A stretch of DNA of 64,000 nucleotides from Morchella semilibera (taxonomy: Eukaryota > Ascomycota > Pezizomycetes > Pezizales > Morchellaceae). The translations under genes were made by a program, and so were the position numbers. The stretch is taken from NCBI GenBank assembly GCA_009192285.1, contig CM018603.1:2720588-2784587 (forward strand), written 5' to 3'. The notes under the pieces were generated by a model. It was given only the letters and a program-made list of their open reading frames with translations, ran no database searches and was not told the origin of the DNA. Of this stretch, positions 10,606-21,369 are shown piece by piece (the stretch's first letter is position 1; every line of letters begins with the position of its first letter).

Positions 10606-11637
10606 ATGTTGTTACGCTCAGCGGTCTCCTTTGCGCTTTCGCTTGCATATTTTGCTCCATTCACGAACGCGCTCAATAATGTGACATCCCTCACAGGAAC
10701 TTGGTCTTCGAAGTCGAATACGGTGTTCACAGGACCTGTAAGCTCCAACCCATGATACCGCCAACCCACAGCTTAGACTGCCTTTTTGAGTTTGTCGTAC
10801 ATATCGCGTACATGTACTCATGTGCGCATGTACAGATGTACGCTGTGGCTCTGGGCAGAATTGGTGTTCTTATGTTAATATCGCGGGTAGGATTTTTATG
10901 ATCCAGTTACAGAAGAGATGAAAGAGCCTCGTTTAACGGGTACATCGTTCTCTTTCACTGATGACGGCTATTTTGAAGAAGCGATATATTTAGCTGTCGC
11001 AAATCGTTAGTTAAGCTTCGTTCATCGTTAATTTTTGATTCTAATACATCCCTAGCTACGCACCCTTCTTGCACACAGGCTATTATGCAATGGCAACATG
11101 GAAAATATGAAATTGCTTCAGATGGTTCCTTAACCCTTACCCCGATTAAAGTCGACGGGAGGCAACTGCTATCAGATCCGTGCAAGTACACGAACTCTAT
11201 ATACACCAGGTACAACGCAACAGAATTTTACAAGGTAATAAGATGGCTTCATCACTGCGCTGCGCATTAGTTGACATGCTACAGAGCTGGGAGATTGTAC
11301 TTGATGAATACCGTGGGATGCACCGCCTAAACCTCTTCAAGTTTGATGGATCACCAATGAACCCACTGTGAGTTTTCTTCATGTTCGTGCCCACGAGATG
11401 TTGCATCTAATAGTTGTCTCTAGCTATCTTGCGTACCGTCCACCTCAAATGTTACCAACTCAAACTCTAAACCCTACCTCTTCAGCAACCCCAAAAGCAA
11501 CCGGCGCCTCAAAAATGAAGCTAAAGCGATCACTACCACCGAATCTTAAGAGTGCAGAGCATATTGACGCTGATAGATGGTGGTGGATTGGCGTTGCCTT
11601 GACTAGTATGGGGCTTCTTGGGTACTTTTGTGTCTGA
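10606..11637 (+). CDS. ROT1: ROT1, ER chaperone/glycosylation factor
   Basis: Spliced gene. Exons 10606-10737, 10891-11005, 11056-11234, 11285-11367, 11424-11637; total 723 bp, 240 residues plus stop, close to the ~256 residues of yeast Rot1. All introns are GT-AG (153, 50, 50, 56 bp; donors GTAAGC, GTTAGT, GTAATA, GTGAGT) and the phases close exactly. Seen: an N-terminal signal peptide (about residues 1-22), then [67 protein letters not shown], and a C-terminal membrane segment [17 protein letters not shown]. These are Rot1-family signatures. Rot1 is an essential ER-membrane protein that helps protein folding, N- and O-glycosylation and cell-wall beta-1,6-glucan synthesis. The start at 10606 gives the signal peptide directly. 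No disruption seen, so it should be functional. Confidence 0.9.
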
Positions 11638-11741
11638 TGAACCTTTTTTAATATCCATTTGACGAGTACGGTTCTGTGAGATTGAGGATGGGACAGTAAT
11701 TGATTCTGCCGGACCAGCATTAGAGACTCTCCACTACGCAC

Positions 11742-11747
11742 AATAAA
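11742..11747 (+). terminator. Polyadenylation signal of ROT1 (candidate)
   Basis: AATAAA about 105 bp after the ROT1 stop, in the expected place for a 3' UTR signal. Confidence 0.45.
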
Positions 11748-12699
11748 AGTGTTATGTAACTTTCCCATTATTTTAATTTTTACCCTGCATCTACAGAAGG
11801 AGATAACTTCGAATTTCCGTTACTTGGATTATTTCAAATATTTTTATCACTTAACACACTCTCAAAGCTACATGTATTAACCGCCCCTCATACACAGGAT
11901 GCAATGCAGCACGGAGAAAAGCACTCTACAGCGATGGGGAAAACTATTGTAGAAACATGGGTCTGAAAACAGGGTTTGAATGGCTGATTTGGCCAATAGG
12001 CTCCCCATACTTCTACAATGATTTTACCACACGCTGTAAGAAGATTGAGTGAAATGCGGTCCTACCTATAAGAAACTTGCACAATCGAGCCCATTTTACG
12101 GTAATAAAAGTAGAGAGGTCCAGTACCAGCAGTGGCCAACCCCACGGCCAGAGGTGGATTATTTCTTGCAATATCAAATTGAAAAACCCCATCCCCTCCC
12201 CCTTCAGTTGGGGGATCAACGGTACCTGCAGCGAAAAGCGGAATGACCCCTCAACCTTAGTGGTTCTTTTGGGGAGGTCGTGTGCTCCAATATACAAGGC
12301 TCTGGCATTAGGTGATCGGACGGGCATGATCAGTGAGATTCAGCATGTAGGACTTGAATAGTAAAAAGTACTGAACAGCCCCGGTGCGGTTGCCATGCAA
12401 GATTTCAACAGACTTTAAAAATTGACAGGTAGGCCATTGCATCTTCAGGTTTAACCTGTTTTCTTTTCACTACGTAAGTGGACCCCCGGGGTCAAACAGG
12501 TTATTAGCAAATAGTTAAACAAGTTTTAACAACGAGTAGAAAAATACTAGGTACTAGAGGATGCCCCCATATCAATTGATGATATTTTTCATTAACTCCT
12601 GAGTGTATAAAAGGAGGCATACTCCCACTAAAAAATTATATTATCCTCAACCTAAATATCAACGCACATCATGAGTAACTATCAATCCTCCAAATTACC
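11748..12699. other. Low-copy region 3' of ROT1, no supported gene
   Basis: A minus-strand ORF of 104 codons (12013-12327) has no recognisable content. A 9-bp inverted pair AACCTGTTT/AAACAGGTT lies around 12456-12511. No LTR or MITE text until the LTR-C at 12700. Confidence 0.4.
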
Positions 12700-13203
12700 C
12701 ATCACGGCGTGGAACCTGCTTAGCGATGTTGCAGGGATAAAGATTAGTTAGAGTTTTCTATGGTGTTCTATGAGTTTCTGTTACAAGGTTTCTGTAAGCC
12801 AACGGTATGCGTGTACTAGTATTTCTACCAATAGAGGGGTTTTCTTGGGGTTCTATGGGTTTCTATGAGATGAGTCAGCAAAAAGATTTTGGGACTATAT
12901 AGTATAGGGAGCTCTCTCCCTCGCTTGTAGGATTTCTCTTTCTTTCCTTGTTTTTTCACCCAACCCTCCTATCCATCTAGTCAATACTTTAGGATTCTTA
13001 GTCATCGCTAAGACATGCCAGATATCCCTTAAGGAGCCTCAGGGATTCACATAGATACTGTGCTCTCCTTTGTCTCATCCTCTCTCCCTGGTTACTATAT
13101 TACGTTTCACCTTGCTTAACCTCATCTTACCCTGCCTCGCTCTCCTTTGCTTCGGTTGTGTACCTTGGCTCATCTCGCTACCCCTCCGCTCCACTCCGTG
13201 ATA
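12700..13203 (+). repeat. Solo LTR-C
   Basis: 504 bp, (C)ATCACGGCGTGGAACC to TCCACTCCGTGATA, with exact TSD TTACC at 12695-12699 and 13204-13208. One of the cleanest copies for defining this family. Confidence 0.85.
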
Positions 13204-13982
13204 TTACCTATCTATACTGAGTTATCAAATAGTATTAGGTGTGATGGAGTGATCCGACGCAAAGTAGAAGATGACAACTATGACACAGAAGGACTCGAGG
13301 AGCACAGCCTACGCGACGAGGAGACTGACGAAGACAAAGTCAACACCGGGCAGGCGCAAGCACAGGCAACAGCGAAGGCAAAGGCAAGGGCAAAGGCACA
13401 AGAGCACAGGGCAGAGAGAGTGAGGACTGGATAGACCTCAACGAGAACAATGAGAGGTACTATAGGTTTCCTTCTTTTGGAGGAAAGAATCTCTAGATAC
13501 GGGGAGCTATGGCTTGAGGATAGGAGGAGATTCCTATGTACCGAGATAACAGGAAGACGAGATAGAGAGGAAAGAAAGAAAGAACTAAGAAAAACATCTA
13601 CACCCGCTATTTAACACCATTTCCCGCCAGTCCGGTATGACTCATTCTCAAGGAAGCGTCAAGGGTGTAGCTTCGTTCCGCAGGGTACGGGTTAGTGGCA
13701 GCGATACTTCCCAAGAGGGGGGAAGTATGAACGAGAAGTATAGAAGGCAGCGATAGTTACTAGTAGGAAATAGAGACTATAATGTATTGTAGATAGATAC
13801 AGCAGACGTTGCGTGAAGAGAAAAGAAGAAGAAAGAAAGAACAGAAGTAGGCGCCGTTGCCTCCCTTATATACCCGCTATTCCAGAGCCAAGCCTGACTC
13901 ATACCCTCGCGTAACCCCAACTATGACTCACATTCTCGCGTCACAGAAACCCATAGAACTTATTCTGACTCACCTCTGTCTC

Positions 13983-15097
13983 TGTCACGGCTCCACCTCC
14001 TGTGCCCCGCTTTCCGCCAAGGCGTCTTCGGAACAGGGTTGTTGAATAGTATCGGTCGATGTCGGAAGTAGAATGATGGATTAGGAAGGAGCTCGGGTAA
14101 TAGAATGTAAGCGCTAGGAAGGATTGGGTAGTACGGGATAGAATTGGGGTTATCAGGAATAGTATGGGTAGTACGGAATTATAAGAGTTTCTACGGGTTT
14201 TGTGACGGAGTAACCCGGCGCAAAGAAGAAGATGACGATCATGACGCAGAAGGATTCGAAGAACACAGTCTACGCAACGAGGAGGCCGGCGAAGACAGAG
14301 GCAACACTAGGCAGGCACAAGCACAGGCACCGGCGAAGGCAAAGGCAAGGGCAGAGGCACAAGGTTGCAGGGCAGGGAAGGTGAGGACCAGATGGACCTC
14401 AACGAGAACGGTTGAGAGATACTATGAGGTTCCTCGTTCTGGAGGACGGGGTCTTTGGTACTAGAAGCTATGGCTTGGAAATAGGAGTAGATTCCTATGT
14501 ACCGAAATAACAGGAAGACGAGACAGAGAGAAAAGAAAGAAAGAACTAAGGAAAACATCTAACCCCGCTATTTAACACTTCCCCTCCACCAGTCCGCTAT
14601 GACTCACATATCAGTTCATAGAAGCCCACAGAAACCCATCGCACTCACACCTCGTATTCCTCCCCACCATCTCCACTATCTGCATTACCAATCCATTACG
14701 ACATCAAACCTCCTAGAACTAAATGACGACAACCTCCTTTAGCACACACCCCCCCCCCTCGCTTGACTATTCCTAAACAATCACAACAGCGCTTCGACTA
14801 CCGAACCCTCGGGACCGATGCTAAGACGCCGGGACAGGTTTCTATGGTATGAGTCATCGGTGTGAGGGAATAGCTGTATATATAGTTCTCGTTCTTTCCT
14901 ATGTTTCTGCCTCTCTAGGCAACGTCTTCTTTCTGTTAGCAATGTATTACTTTGGCTTCGGCTCCCCTGTTCCCGCCTCGTCCCTGAACCTGAACCTGAA
15001 CCTGCTTCGCCTCGGGTGTATCCTGAGCTGACCCCGTCCTGTCTCTGCCCTTGAACTTACCCCGCTCCGTCCCTGAATCCGACCCCGCCCCGTTAGA
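13983..15097 (+). repeat. LTR-C, split by a solo LTR-A
   Basis: Starts TGTCACGGCTCC and ends CCCCGTTAGA, mutated forms of the TATCACGG/CCGTGATA ends. Flanks GTCTC and GCTTC give only a poor TSD. The LTR-A at 14201-14836 lies inside. Confidence 0.6.
14201..14836 (-). repeat. Nested solo LTR-A
   Basis: 636 bp, TGTGACGGAGTAACCCGG to CGCCGGGACA, with exact TSD GGTTT on both sides. Fourth level of nesting (LTR-A > gypsy-II > LTR-C > LTR-A). Confidence 0.9.
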
Positions 15098-15118
15098 GCT
15101 TCCTAGCTTACAGTAATC

Positions 15119-18100
15119 TCAACCCTGCCAATCATTCCAACCCTCCAAACCTAGCGTATCCATGAAAGTAGCTCCCCCCTTCAAGCGCGAGCTCCTGTGA
15201 GCCTTTGTCTTCCCTGGTCCTGGTTTAGCAGGATAGCGTATATGAAAACTATCGACAGCGGCAGTCTGTTGGTGGTAATCGGCAGGTTCCCACGTGGGAT
15301 CAGTGTACCCCATCCACTTCACGTAATACTGAAATCTCTGCTTCCCATGATACCTTGAATCTAAAATTTCTTCAACCTCGTATTTCTCCTCTTGATCAAC
15401 GATAATGGGCGGGGGTGGTAGTTGTATTTGCCCTGTTACAGGGTCATTGGCAGCGAGGTCCAACAAGGAAACATAGAAGACGGGATGCATTTTCATTGAA
15501 AGGGAGAGGTTTAGTCGATAAGCATAGGGCGAAACAACTTGAACGGGAAAGGATCCCAATCTTTTCCAATCGAGCTTCCTGGGGTTTCGCGAAGTACGAA
15601 TATTTTTTGCTGATACAAACACCATATCTCCGACTTCGTAACGTGGGGCGGGAGTACGCTTGGTATTGACTGACTTCTCCTGTTGGTCTTGGGCTGTCCT
15701 GAGTTGAGTTCGTAGGTAGTTATGTAATTCCTTCATTTTGCCTGCAAAACCGTATGCATCGAGGTTTGGTGGGGTCTTTTCCAATTTCCGTAGGTTTGTA
15801 GTAAATCGAGGATGATAACCATAGTTGGCAAAAAATGGAGTAGCTTTGGTGGAGGCTGACACTTGATTATTTTCTGCAAATTCTGCCATGGGCAACCACT
15901 TAACTCAGTTATTCTGTTGGTACGACACATACCCTCGGAGGTACTGCTCCATCATTGCATTCAGTCTCTCTGTTTGACCATCCGTCTCCGGATGGAAGGC
16001 TGTTGATATTCTGGCTTCGATTTTTAATTGCTTACAAAGAGATTTCCAGAACTTCGTGGTAAATTGGGTTCCCCTGTCAGATGTAATATATATAGGCAGG
16101 CCATGCAGCTTTCAAACGTGTTGCAGGTATAGCTTAGCTAAATCTTCCACATTGACAGTAGTATTGCAGGGCAGGAGGTGGCGCAACTTCGTTAACCGAT
16201 TCACGACCACCAGTATAGCGTCGTACCCTTCACTCTCTGGTAGACCCGTAACAAAGTCCATAGAGATCTCTCTTCAGGGTTGTTCTGGTATGGGTAGCGG
16301 TTGGAGTACTCCTAACTTCCCATGTGTGGTTGGCTTACTCCGCTGGCAGATATGGCAGTTCTGAATATATTGACCGATATAGTCGCGAATATTTGGCCAG
16401 TAGTAATCCCTGCTGACCAATTCAAAGGTTTTTTCCCTGCTGGGGTGTCCTGCTGAGGGAGCATCGTGGTATTGCTTCAAGATTTCCAACTTCAGTGGCG
16501 CATAATCGGGAACATAGATACTTTCGTGATAAAGCAGGCGGCCGTCCACCTCAGTGCATTCCGCTAAGGATATCTCCTTGCAATGCTTCGTATCTGTTTG
16601 CCGTAGGTCCAAAATCCTTTGTGGAAATGGGTCAGCTGAATATCCTTCGTCAAATAACTCCGATAGGAGGGCATTCTTTTTAGCGGGTTCATTTGCCAAA
16701 GAACCCGCTAACAAACTTAGCTTAGGATCGAGATTTTCACTCTTTAGAACCGTCTGACTCTGGTGCAACAATCTTTCATCCCCTTCCTCAGGGAGATTTC
16801 CTGATCTCCTGGTTAATGCGTCCGGTTTTCCACTCTGCTTGCCTGGTCTATACTTGATGACAAAGTTAAAGCGGGATAGATATTCAGCCCATCTTACTTG
16901 TCTCCTATTAAGTTGCTTGGTCGACATGAAGTATTCGAGGTTTTTGTGATCGGAAATGACCTCAATAGGGTGTTTGGCTCCTTCCAACTCCGGCCTCTAT
17001 TCCTCGAAACATCTAATTATCGCCAGCAGCTCTTTGTCGTAAATCTCGTAGTTGCATTCTGCAGGCATATGTTTCTTGGAAAAGAATGCCACAGGGTGTA
17101 ACTTCCCTTGTTGATCATATTGGGAGAGTATACTACCGGCGACGTAGTCCGATGCATCTGTTTCAACCGTAATTGGCTTTTCAGGGTCGAAGTGGATCAA
17201 AATAGGGGCGGTGGTGAAGGCTTCCTTTAGGGATTGGAATGCCGCTTCTGCTTCTAAGGTCCACATGAAGGCAACATTCTTCTTGGTCAATTTGGTAAGA
17301 GGGGCTGCAAGTTTAGAGAACCGAAAAATAAAACGACGATAAAAGTTGGCAAAGCCCAGGAAGGCCTGCATGTCCTTGACCGACTTAGGAGTGGTCCATT
17401 CTTGTACCGCCGATACTTCATGAGGATCATTACGAATACCATTGGGTTCGATAATCAATCCAAGATAGGTGGTGCTTTGGGTATGAAATTCGCATTTCTC
17501 TGGTTTCAGCAGGATTCCATTCTTCTGTAGTACCCCCAATATTATTTCGACGTATTGTTCATGTTCCTCAAGGGAGTCGCTATAGATAAGAATGTCATCC
17601 AAATATGCAGTGCAGAATTGATCCAAATGTTCTCGAAGGCAATCGTTAATGAAATGTTGAAAGGTAGCGGGGGCGTTGGTAAGGCCAAATGGCATCACGG
17701 TGTATTCGAAGTGACCGTAGCGGGTCCTGAACGCCGTCTTCCACTCCTCCCCTTCCGCCATGCGAATTTGGTTGTATCCCTGTCTTAAGTCCAATTTAGT
17801 ATACCACTTGGCTTTGGAAAGATGGTCTAAAGTTTCTCAAATTAAGGGCAATGGGTATCGGTTCTTGAACGTCAGCTCGTTTAGTCCTCGGTAGTCCACA
17901 CAGAGACGAAGGGACCCGTCAGCTTTTTTAACAAATAATACCGGAGCCCCAGCTGGGGACGAGTTTGCGGGGATAAAACCTTTAGAGAGATTCTCCCGAA
18001 TATAGTCCCTTAGTGCGAGCAACTCGTCCCTGGACATGCCATAGAGTGGACCAAATGGGGGTTCCTTTCCATCCTTCAGAGGTATCTTATGATTATAAGG

Positions 18101-18810
18101 GCGTCGAGGCGGTAGACCTTGGGCGAAAGCTTCATCGAACATATTCAACCGGTTATGATATGTTCGGGGATTTTTTGCGTCCATCCATCCATCCTTTGGA
18201 GCGTCCTGAAGAGCCTTCTCAATTTCGTACAATGTTATACTGCAGATTTGTAATTGTTTTCGACGGGCGAGGCGACTAAAGAGGACAGGGCCTATCATAT
18301 AGGTTGGGAGTTTAATACCGGGGAATGGTGTCGGGAATAACTATAGAATTGCAGTTCTTTTTACAGAACTCGGAATTGAAGGCTACTGTATTATTTTTAA
18401 ATTTAAGAGTGGTGTCATGATGTTGTAGCCAAGGAATACCAAGTACCAGAGGGTACTGTCCTAACTTGGTTACGAAGAGGGGAATTTGTTCTTGATGAGA
18501 GCCAATAAATAAGGGAACACGGCATATCGAAGTAATTTGTCCAGATGCTATAGGTCTCCCATCGATCACCTCGAGAGTATGAGGAGTCTTAAGGGGAAAA
18601 AGAGGAAGTTGGTGATAGCGCGCAAAGGTTTCATCAATAAATGCGAATCCCGAGGCCCCAGTATCAATCATAGCATAAGTAGGAATAGAGTCTTATTGTG
18701 AGCGATGTTATAAGCTACAACTAAGTGGTCTCCATTTAATTCCTCCTCTGCCATAACCGAAACTGAAAACCCAGAAATAGAAAACGTAGATAAAGAAAAT
18801 TCCTTTGAAT
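15119..18810 (-). pseudogene. Gypsy-II pol polyprotein (broken)
   Basis: Order along the minus strand: protease with DTGASG (near 18665); RT with [28 protein letters not shown] and YLDDILIYS (17555-18000); RNase H with [15 protein letters not shown]; integrase zinc-binding CHIC (about 16345); catalytic core with [16 protein letters not shown] and [11 protein letters not shown]-terminal chromodomain with EILDSRYHGKQRFQYYVKW. Five in-frame stops were read: after PLPLI, FEE, PIPEQP, LQHV and QQNN. Four replace the Trp present in gypsy-I at the same site. There is also a 1-nt frame slip just before the protease. The chromodomain places it among fungal chromoviruses. Confidence 0.88.
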
Positions 18811-18856
18811 GTCCCTGGCGAGGGCCATAATACTGGCCAGGGACTACTGAAAACCC
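18811..18856 (-). promoter_or_regulatory. -1 frameshift signal of gypsy-II gag-pol
   Basis: On the sense (minus) strand: canonical slippery heptamer G-GGT-TTT in the gag frame (18850-18856), a 5-nt spacer CAGTA, then a hairpin with 9-bp perfect arms GTCCCTGGC/GCCAGGGAC (18811-18844). The gag stop TAG lies at the spacer/stem edge. Pol reads on in the -1 frame. The same layout occurs in gypsy-I. Confidence 0.75.
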
Positions 18857-20165
18857 AAATTACCAGAAGACAAAACAACATCCGTAGAAGAGGACAAAGA
18901 GGAAATAGGAGCAGGGGCCTCAATAGGGGCAGCGAGGGGAGCAGATAGGGCGGCACCTCTCATGGCCGGAGGGGGGCCACGTGGGGGATTGCCTTGGGGA
19001 CAGTTGGCGAAGACATGGTCAGGGGCGGCACAGTAGGTGCAGTGGCCATTCTCCATTCTCCATTTCTTTTCGGCGGCGGTGGTATGTCAGCGGCCATTAG
19101 CGAATGTATATCTACCTCTGGTGGGGGGCGTACAGTGGAGCGAGCCTGAAGGGCAGAAAGATCCATAGGGGCCAGGCCTCCTGGCGTATGCGACGGGTAT
19201 GGGAAAGCGGGTTGGGAGGCGAATTGTCCCATCGGGTTCCTATTGGTTTTATGGGCATCCTTTCTGGCCCTAATCTTATTATCCATAGTCATAAGTCTCC
19301 TAACATAGGCATCAAAGCCTTCCTCAACGGTGATAGATCATGGCATCCTTGAGGTCGTCAGATAGTTCCGTTTCCAGGGCGTCTTTCTTGGCTTCCTCGT
19401 TGTAATTGAGTTGGCCCATGATGCATAAAAGTTGTGTTAGGTAGGTAGCAAAGTCTCTTTTGCCCTGGTGGAGGCTCTGGAGCTCTCTCCTAGCGGTGCC
19501 CCGGGGGTCTGGATCCCCAAAGAGGCTTCCAAGAACGCCAGGAAGGTGGCGACCGAAGCAAAGGGGCGGCGTCTCTAGTGGCCATGGGAATAACCTGGTC
19601 AATGCCTTCCCTTCCACTCGAGAGACGGCGTAGAACACCTTGGCCTCCTCATTTAGGAACCTGTCATGTTTAACCCTGAATTTGGTGCGGAGGAGGTTGA
19701 GGAACCCGGGTAGCTCCTTGTGAGTTCCATTGAACCTAGGCGGGTCTGGGAACTTCTCTGAACGGAAGGCTGGGGAGAGGTTATTAATGGGTGGGGGAGG
19801 AACTGCTGGTGGTGGTGGCGGTGGTGGTGGTGGTGGTGGTGGTGCAGCACGAGCCGCGGCGAGTTGGAATTCCAGAGTGCGGACCTGGGCTTCTAGGGCG
19901 TCGGTATGATCGTTGGAGGCGGTAGGTTGGTCCCTTGATTCGGCAACTCTTGTCTAGTTTGAAGGTGTAGGGCCCAGCTAGCATCCCGTTTTGCCTTCCA
20001 TCGGTCTCCTTCGCGTACAAGGGCGAGGAGATGTATATAGTGAGAGTGTTTATCTTTGACTGCATCAAACTCCTCAAAAGTTTAAGGGATTTGATAATTG
20101 CTATCGATGGTGACCCCATCTATGATGCGGGCTGTAGGAGGGGGTGGAGGAGCAGGAGTAGACAT
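18844..20165 (-). pseudogene. Gypsy-II gag (broken)
   Basis: ATG at 20165 opens MSTPAPPPPPTARIIDG. The middle has FPDPPRFNGTHKELPGFL and YLTQLLCIMGQL (retrotransposon gag core). The C-terminus has a zinc knuckle CTYCAAPDHVFANC (CX2CX4HX4C) near 19020. Broken by a TAA about 28 codons in (likely from CAA) and by several 1-nt frame slips. A proline tract near 19820-19850 reads as poly-His in the wrong frame. Confidence 0.82.
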
Positions 20166-20199
20166 AGATGTGCACAGTGCGGATTACGACGCAACGTAA

Positions 20200-20605
20200 T
20201 CTCAAAGAGGCGTCAAGGGTGTAGCTTCGTTCCGCAGGGTGCGGGGTAGTGGCAGCGATACTTCCCAAGAGGAGGGAAGTATGAACGAGAAGTATAGAAG
20301 GCAACGACTCGGATAGTCACTAGTAGAAATAGAGACTATAATGTATTGTAGATAGATACAGCAGACGTTGCGTGAAGAGAAAAGAAGAAGAAAGAAAGAA
20401 CAGAAGTAGGCGCCGTTGCCTCCCTTATATACCCGCTATTCCAGAGCCAAGCCTGACTCATACCCTCGTGTAACCCCAACTATGACTCACATTCTCGCGT
20501 AACAGAAACCCATACAACTTATTCTAACTCACCTCCGCCTCCTAGCTTACAGTAATCCCAACCCTGCCAATCATTCCAACCCTTCGAACCTAGCATATCC
20601 ATCAA
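20200..20605 (-). repeat. Gypsy-II 5' LTR
   Basis: 406 bp, uninterrupted. Sense orientation begins TTGATGGATATGCTAGG at 20605 and ends CTCTTTGAGA at 20200. TATATACCC near 20427 could be core-promoter text. Confidence 0.78.
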
Positions 20606-20782
20606 ACTCATACATCAGCCCATAGAAACTCATAGAAATCCATCACACCCATACTTCATATTCCTCCCCACCATCTCTTCTATTTACATTACTAACGCAT
20701 CACGCCATCGAACCTCCTAGGACCCGGTGACGAAACCCCTCATCAGCATACCCCCCTTTCGCTTAACATTACCCTAACAACC

Positions 20783-21310
20783 TATCACGGAGCGAAGCGA
20801 GGACGAGGACAGAAAGTGCCAAGGTACACAACCAAGGCGGGACGAGGCGAGGTTAATAGGTAAGAGACTTAGGCAGAGTAGAGAGCAAGAGTCGGGGACG
20901 AAGGACAGGGCGAGGCGGGAGTCACGAGGCGAAGACTATAGGATTTCCTCCTACCTTCGGAAGGTTAGGAGCGTGGACACTTCAGGGTAACTAGAGATCC
21001 TAAAGCTTGCATTGGCTAAAGGATAGGAAGGTTGCATAAAGAGGAAAGAAAAGAAGCTATCTACAAGTAGGGGCAACTTGAAGGCCCATATATATATTAC
21101 ACCACCCGACCCGATAACTCACCCGAATATCCCGGTACAGAATTCCATAGAACCTCACAAGACCCCTATATCCGAACCCGACCTTATCCCCTATATCCGA
21201 AACCCTATTTCCGAACCGAACCCCTGATACCGCAACCCAAAGAACATAAGAGAATCCCTGACTAATCCCCCTTCCCGCAACACCGCTAGACCGCCCTCCA
21301 CGCCGTGATA
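20783..21310 (-). repeat. Solo LTR-C
   Basis: 528 bp, TATCACGGAGCGAAGCGA to CCACGCCGTGATA, exact TSD CAACC on both sides, inserted in the split LTR-A. Confidence 0.88.
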
Positions 21311-21369
21311 CAACCACAACAGCACTTCGACTACCGAGCCTTCGGAACCGATACCAAGACGCCGGGACA

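Larger units (their letters stand above)
13646..15165 (-). repeat. Gypsy-II 3' LTR with nested insertions
   Basis: Matches the 406-bp right LTR: GCGTCAAGGGTGTAGCTTCG at its left, and the CCTAGCTTACAGTAATC block resumes at 15102 to about 15165. The LTR-C at 13983-15097, itself holding an LTR-A, splits it. Confidence 0.8.
13646..20605 (-). mobile_element. Gypsy-II, full-length chromovirus, decayed
   Basis: Ty3/gypsy element in reverse orientation with both LTRs (left 13646-15165 interrupted, right 20200-20605), a gag gene, a pol gene with PR-RT-RNase H-integrase-chromodomain order, and target duplication ACTCAT at 13640-13645 and 20606-20611. A polypurine tract lies at 15172-15182 (AAGGGGGGAG on the sense strand), just before the 3' LTR. 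It is inactivated by stop codons, most at former Trp codons. It lacks the TG...CA ends of most LTRs (sense LTR begins TTGATGG and ends TTGAGA). Confidence 0.88.
13240..21369 (-). repeat. LTR-A split by gypsy-II and LTR-C
   Basis: The left piece 13240-13645 starts TGTGATGGAGTGATCCGA; the right piece resumes at 20612 (ACATCAGCCCATAGAAAC) and ends GCCGGGACA at 21369. Gypsy-II (13646-20605) sits between with the target ACTCAT repeated, and an LTR-C (20783-21310) is in the right piece. The order of insertion is therefore LTR-A first, then gypsy-II and LTR-C. Confidence 0.82.

Noticed and set aside
12013-12327. 104-codon minus-strand ORF
   Set aside because: No recognisable motif or splice partner; not supported as a gene.
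19653-19850. Poly-histidine ORF
   Set aside because: It is the wrong frame of a poly-proline tract in gypsy-II gag.
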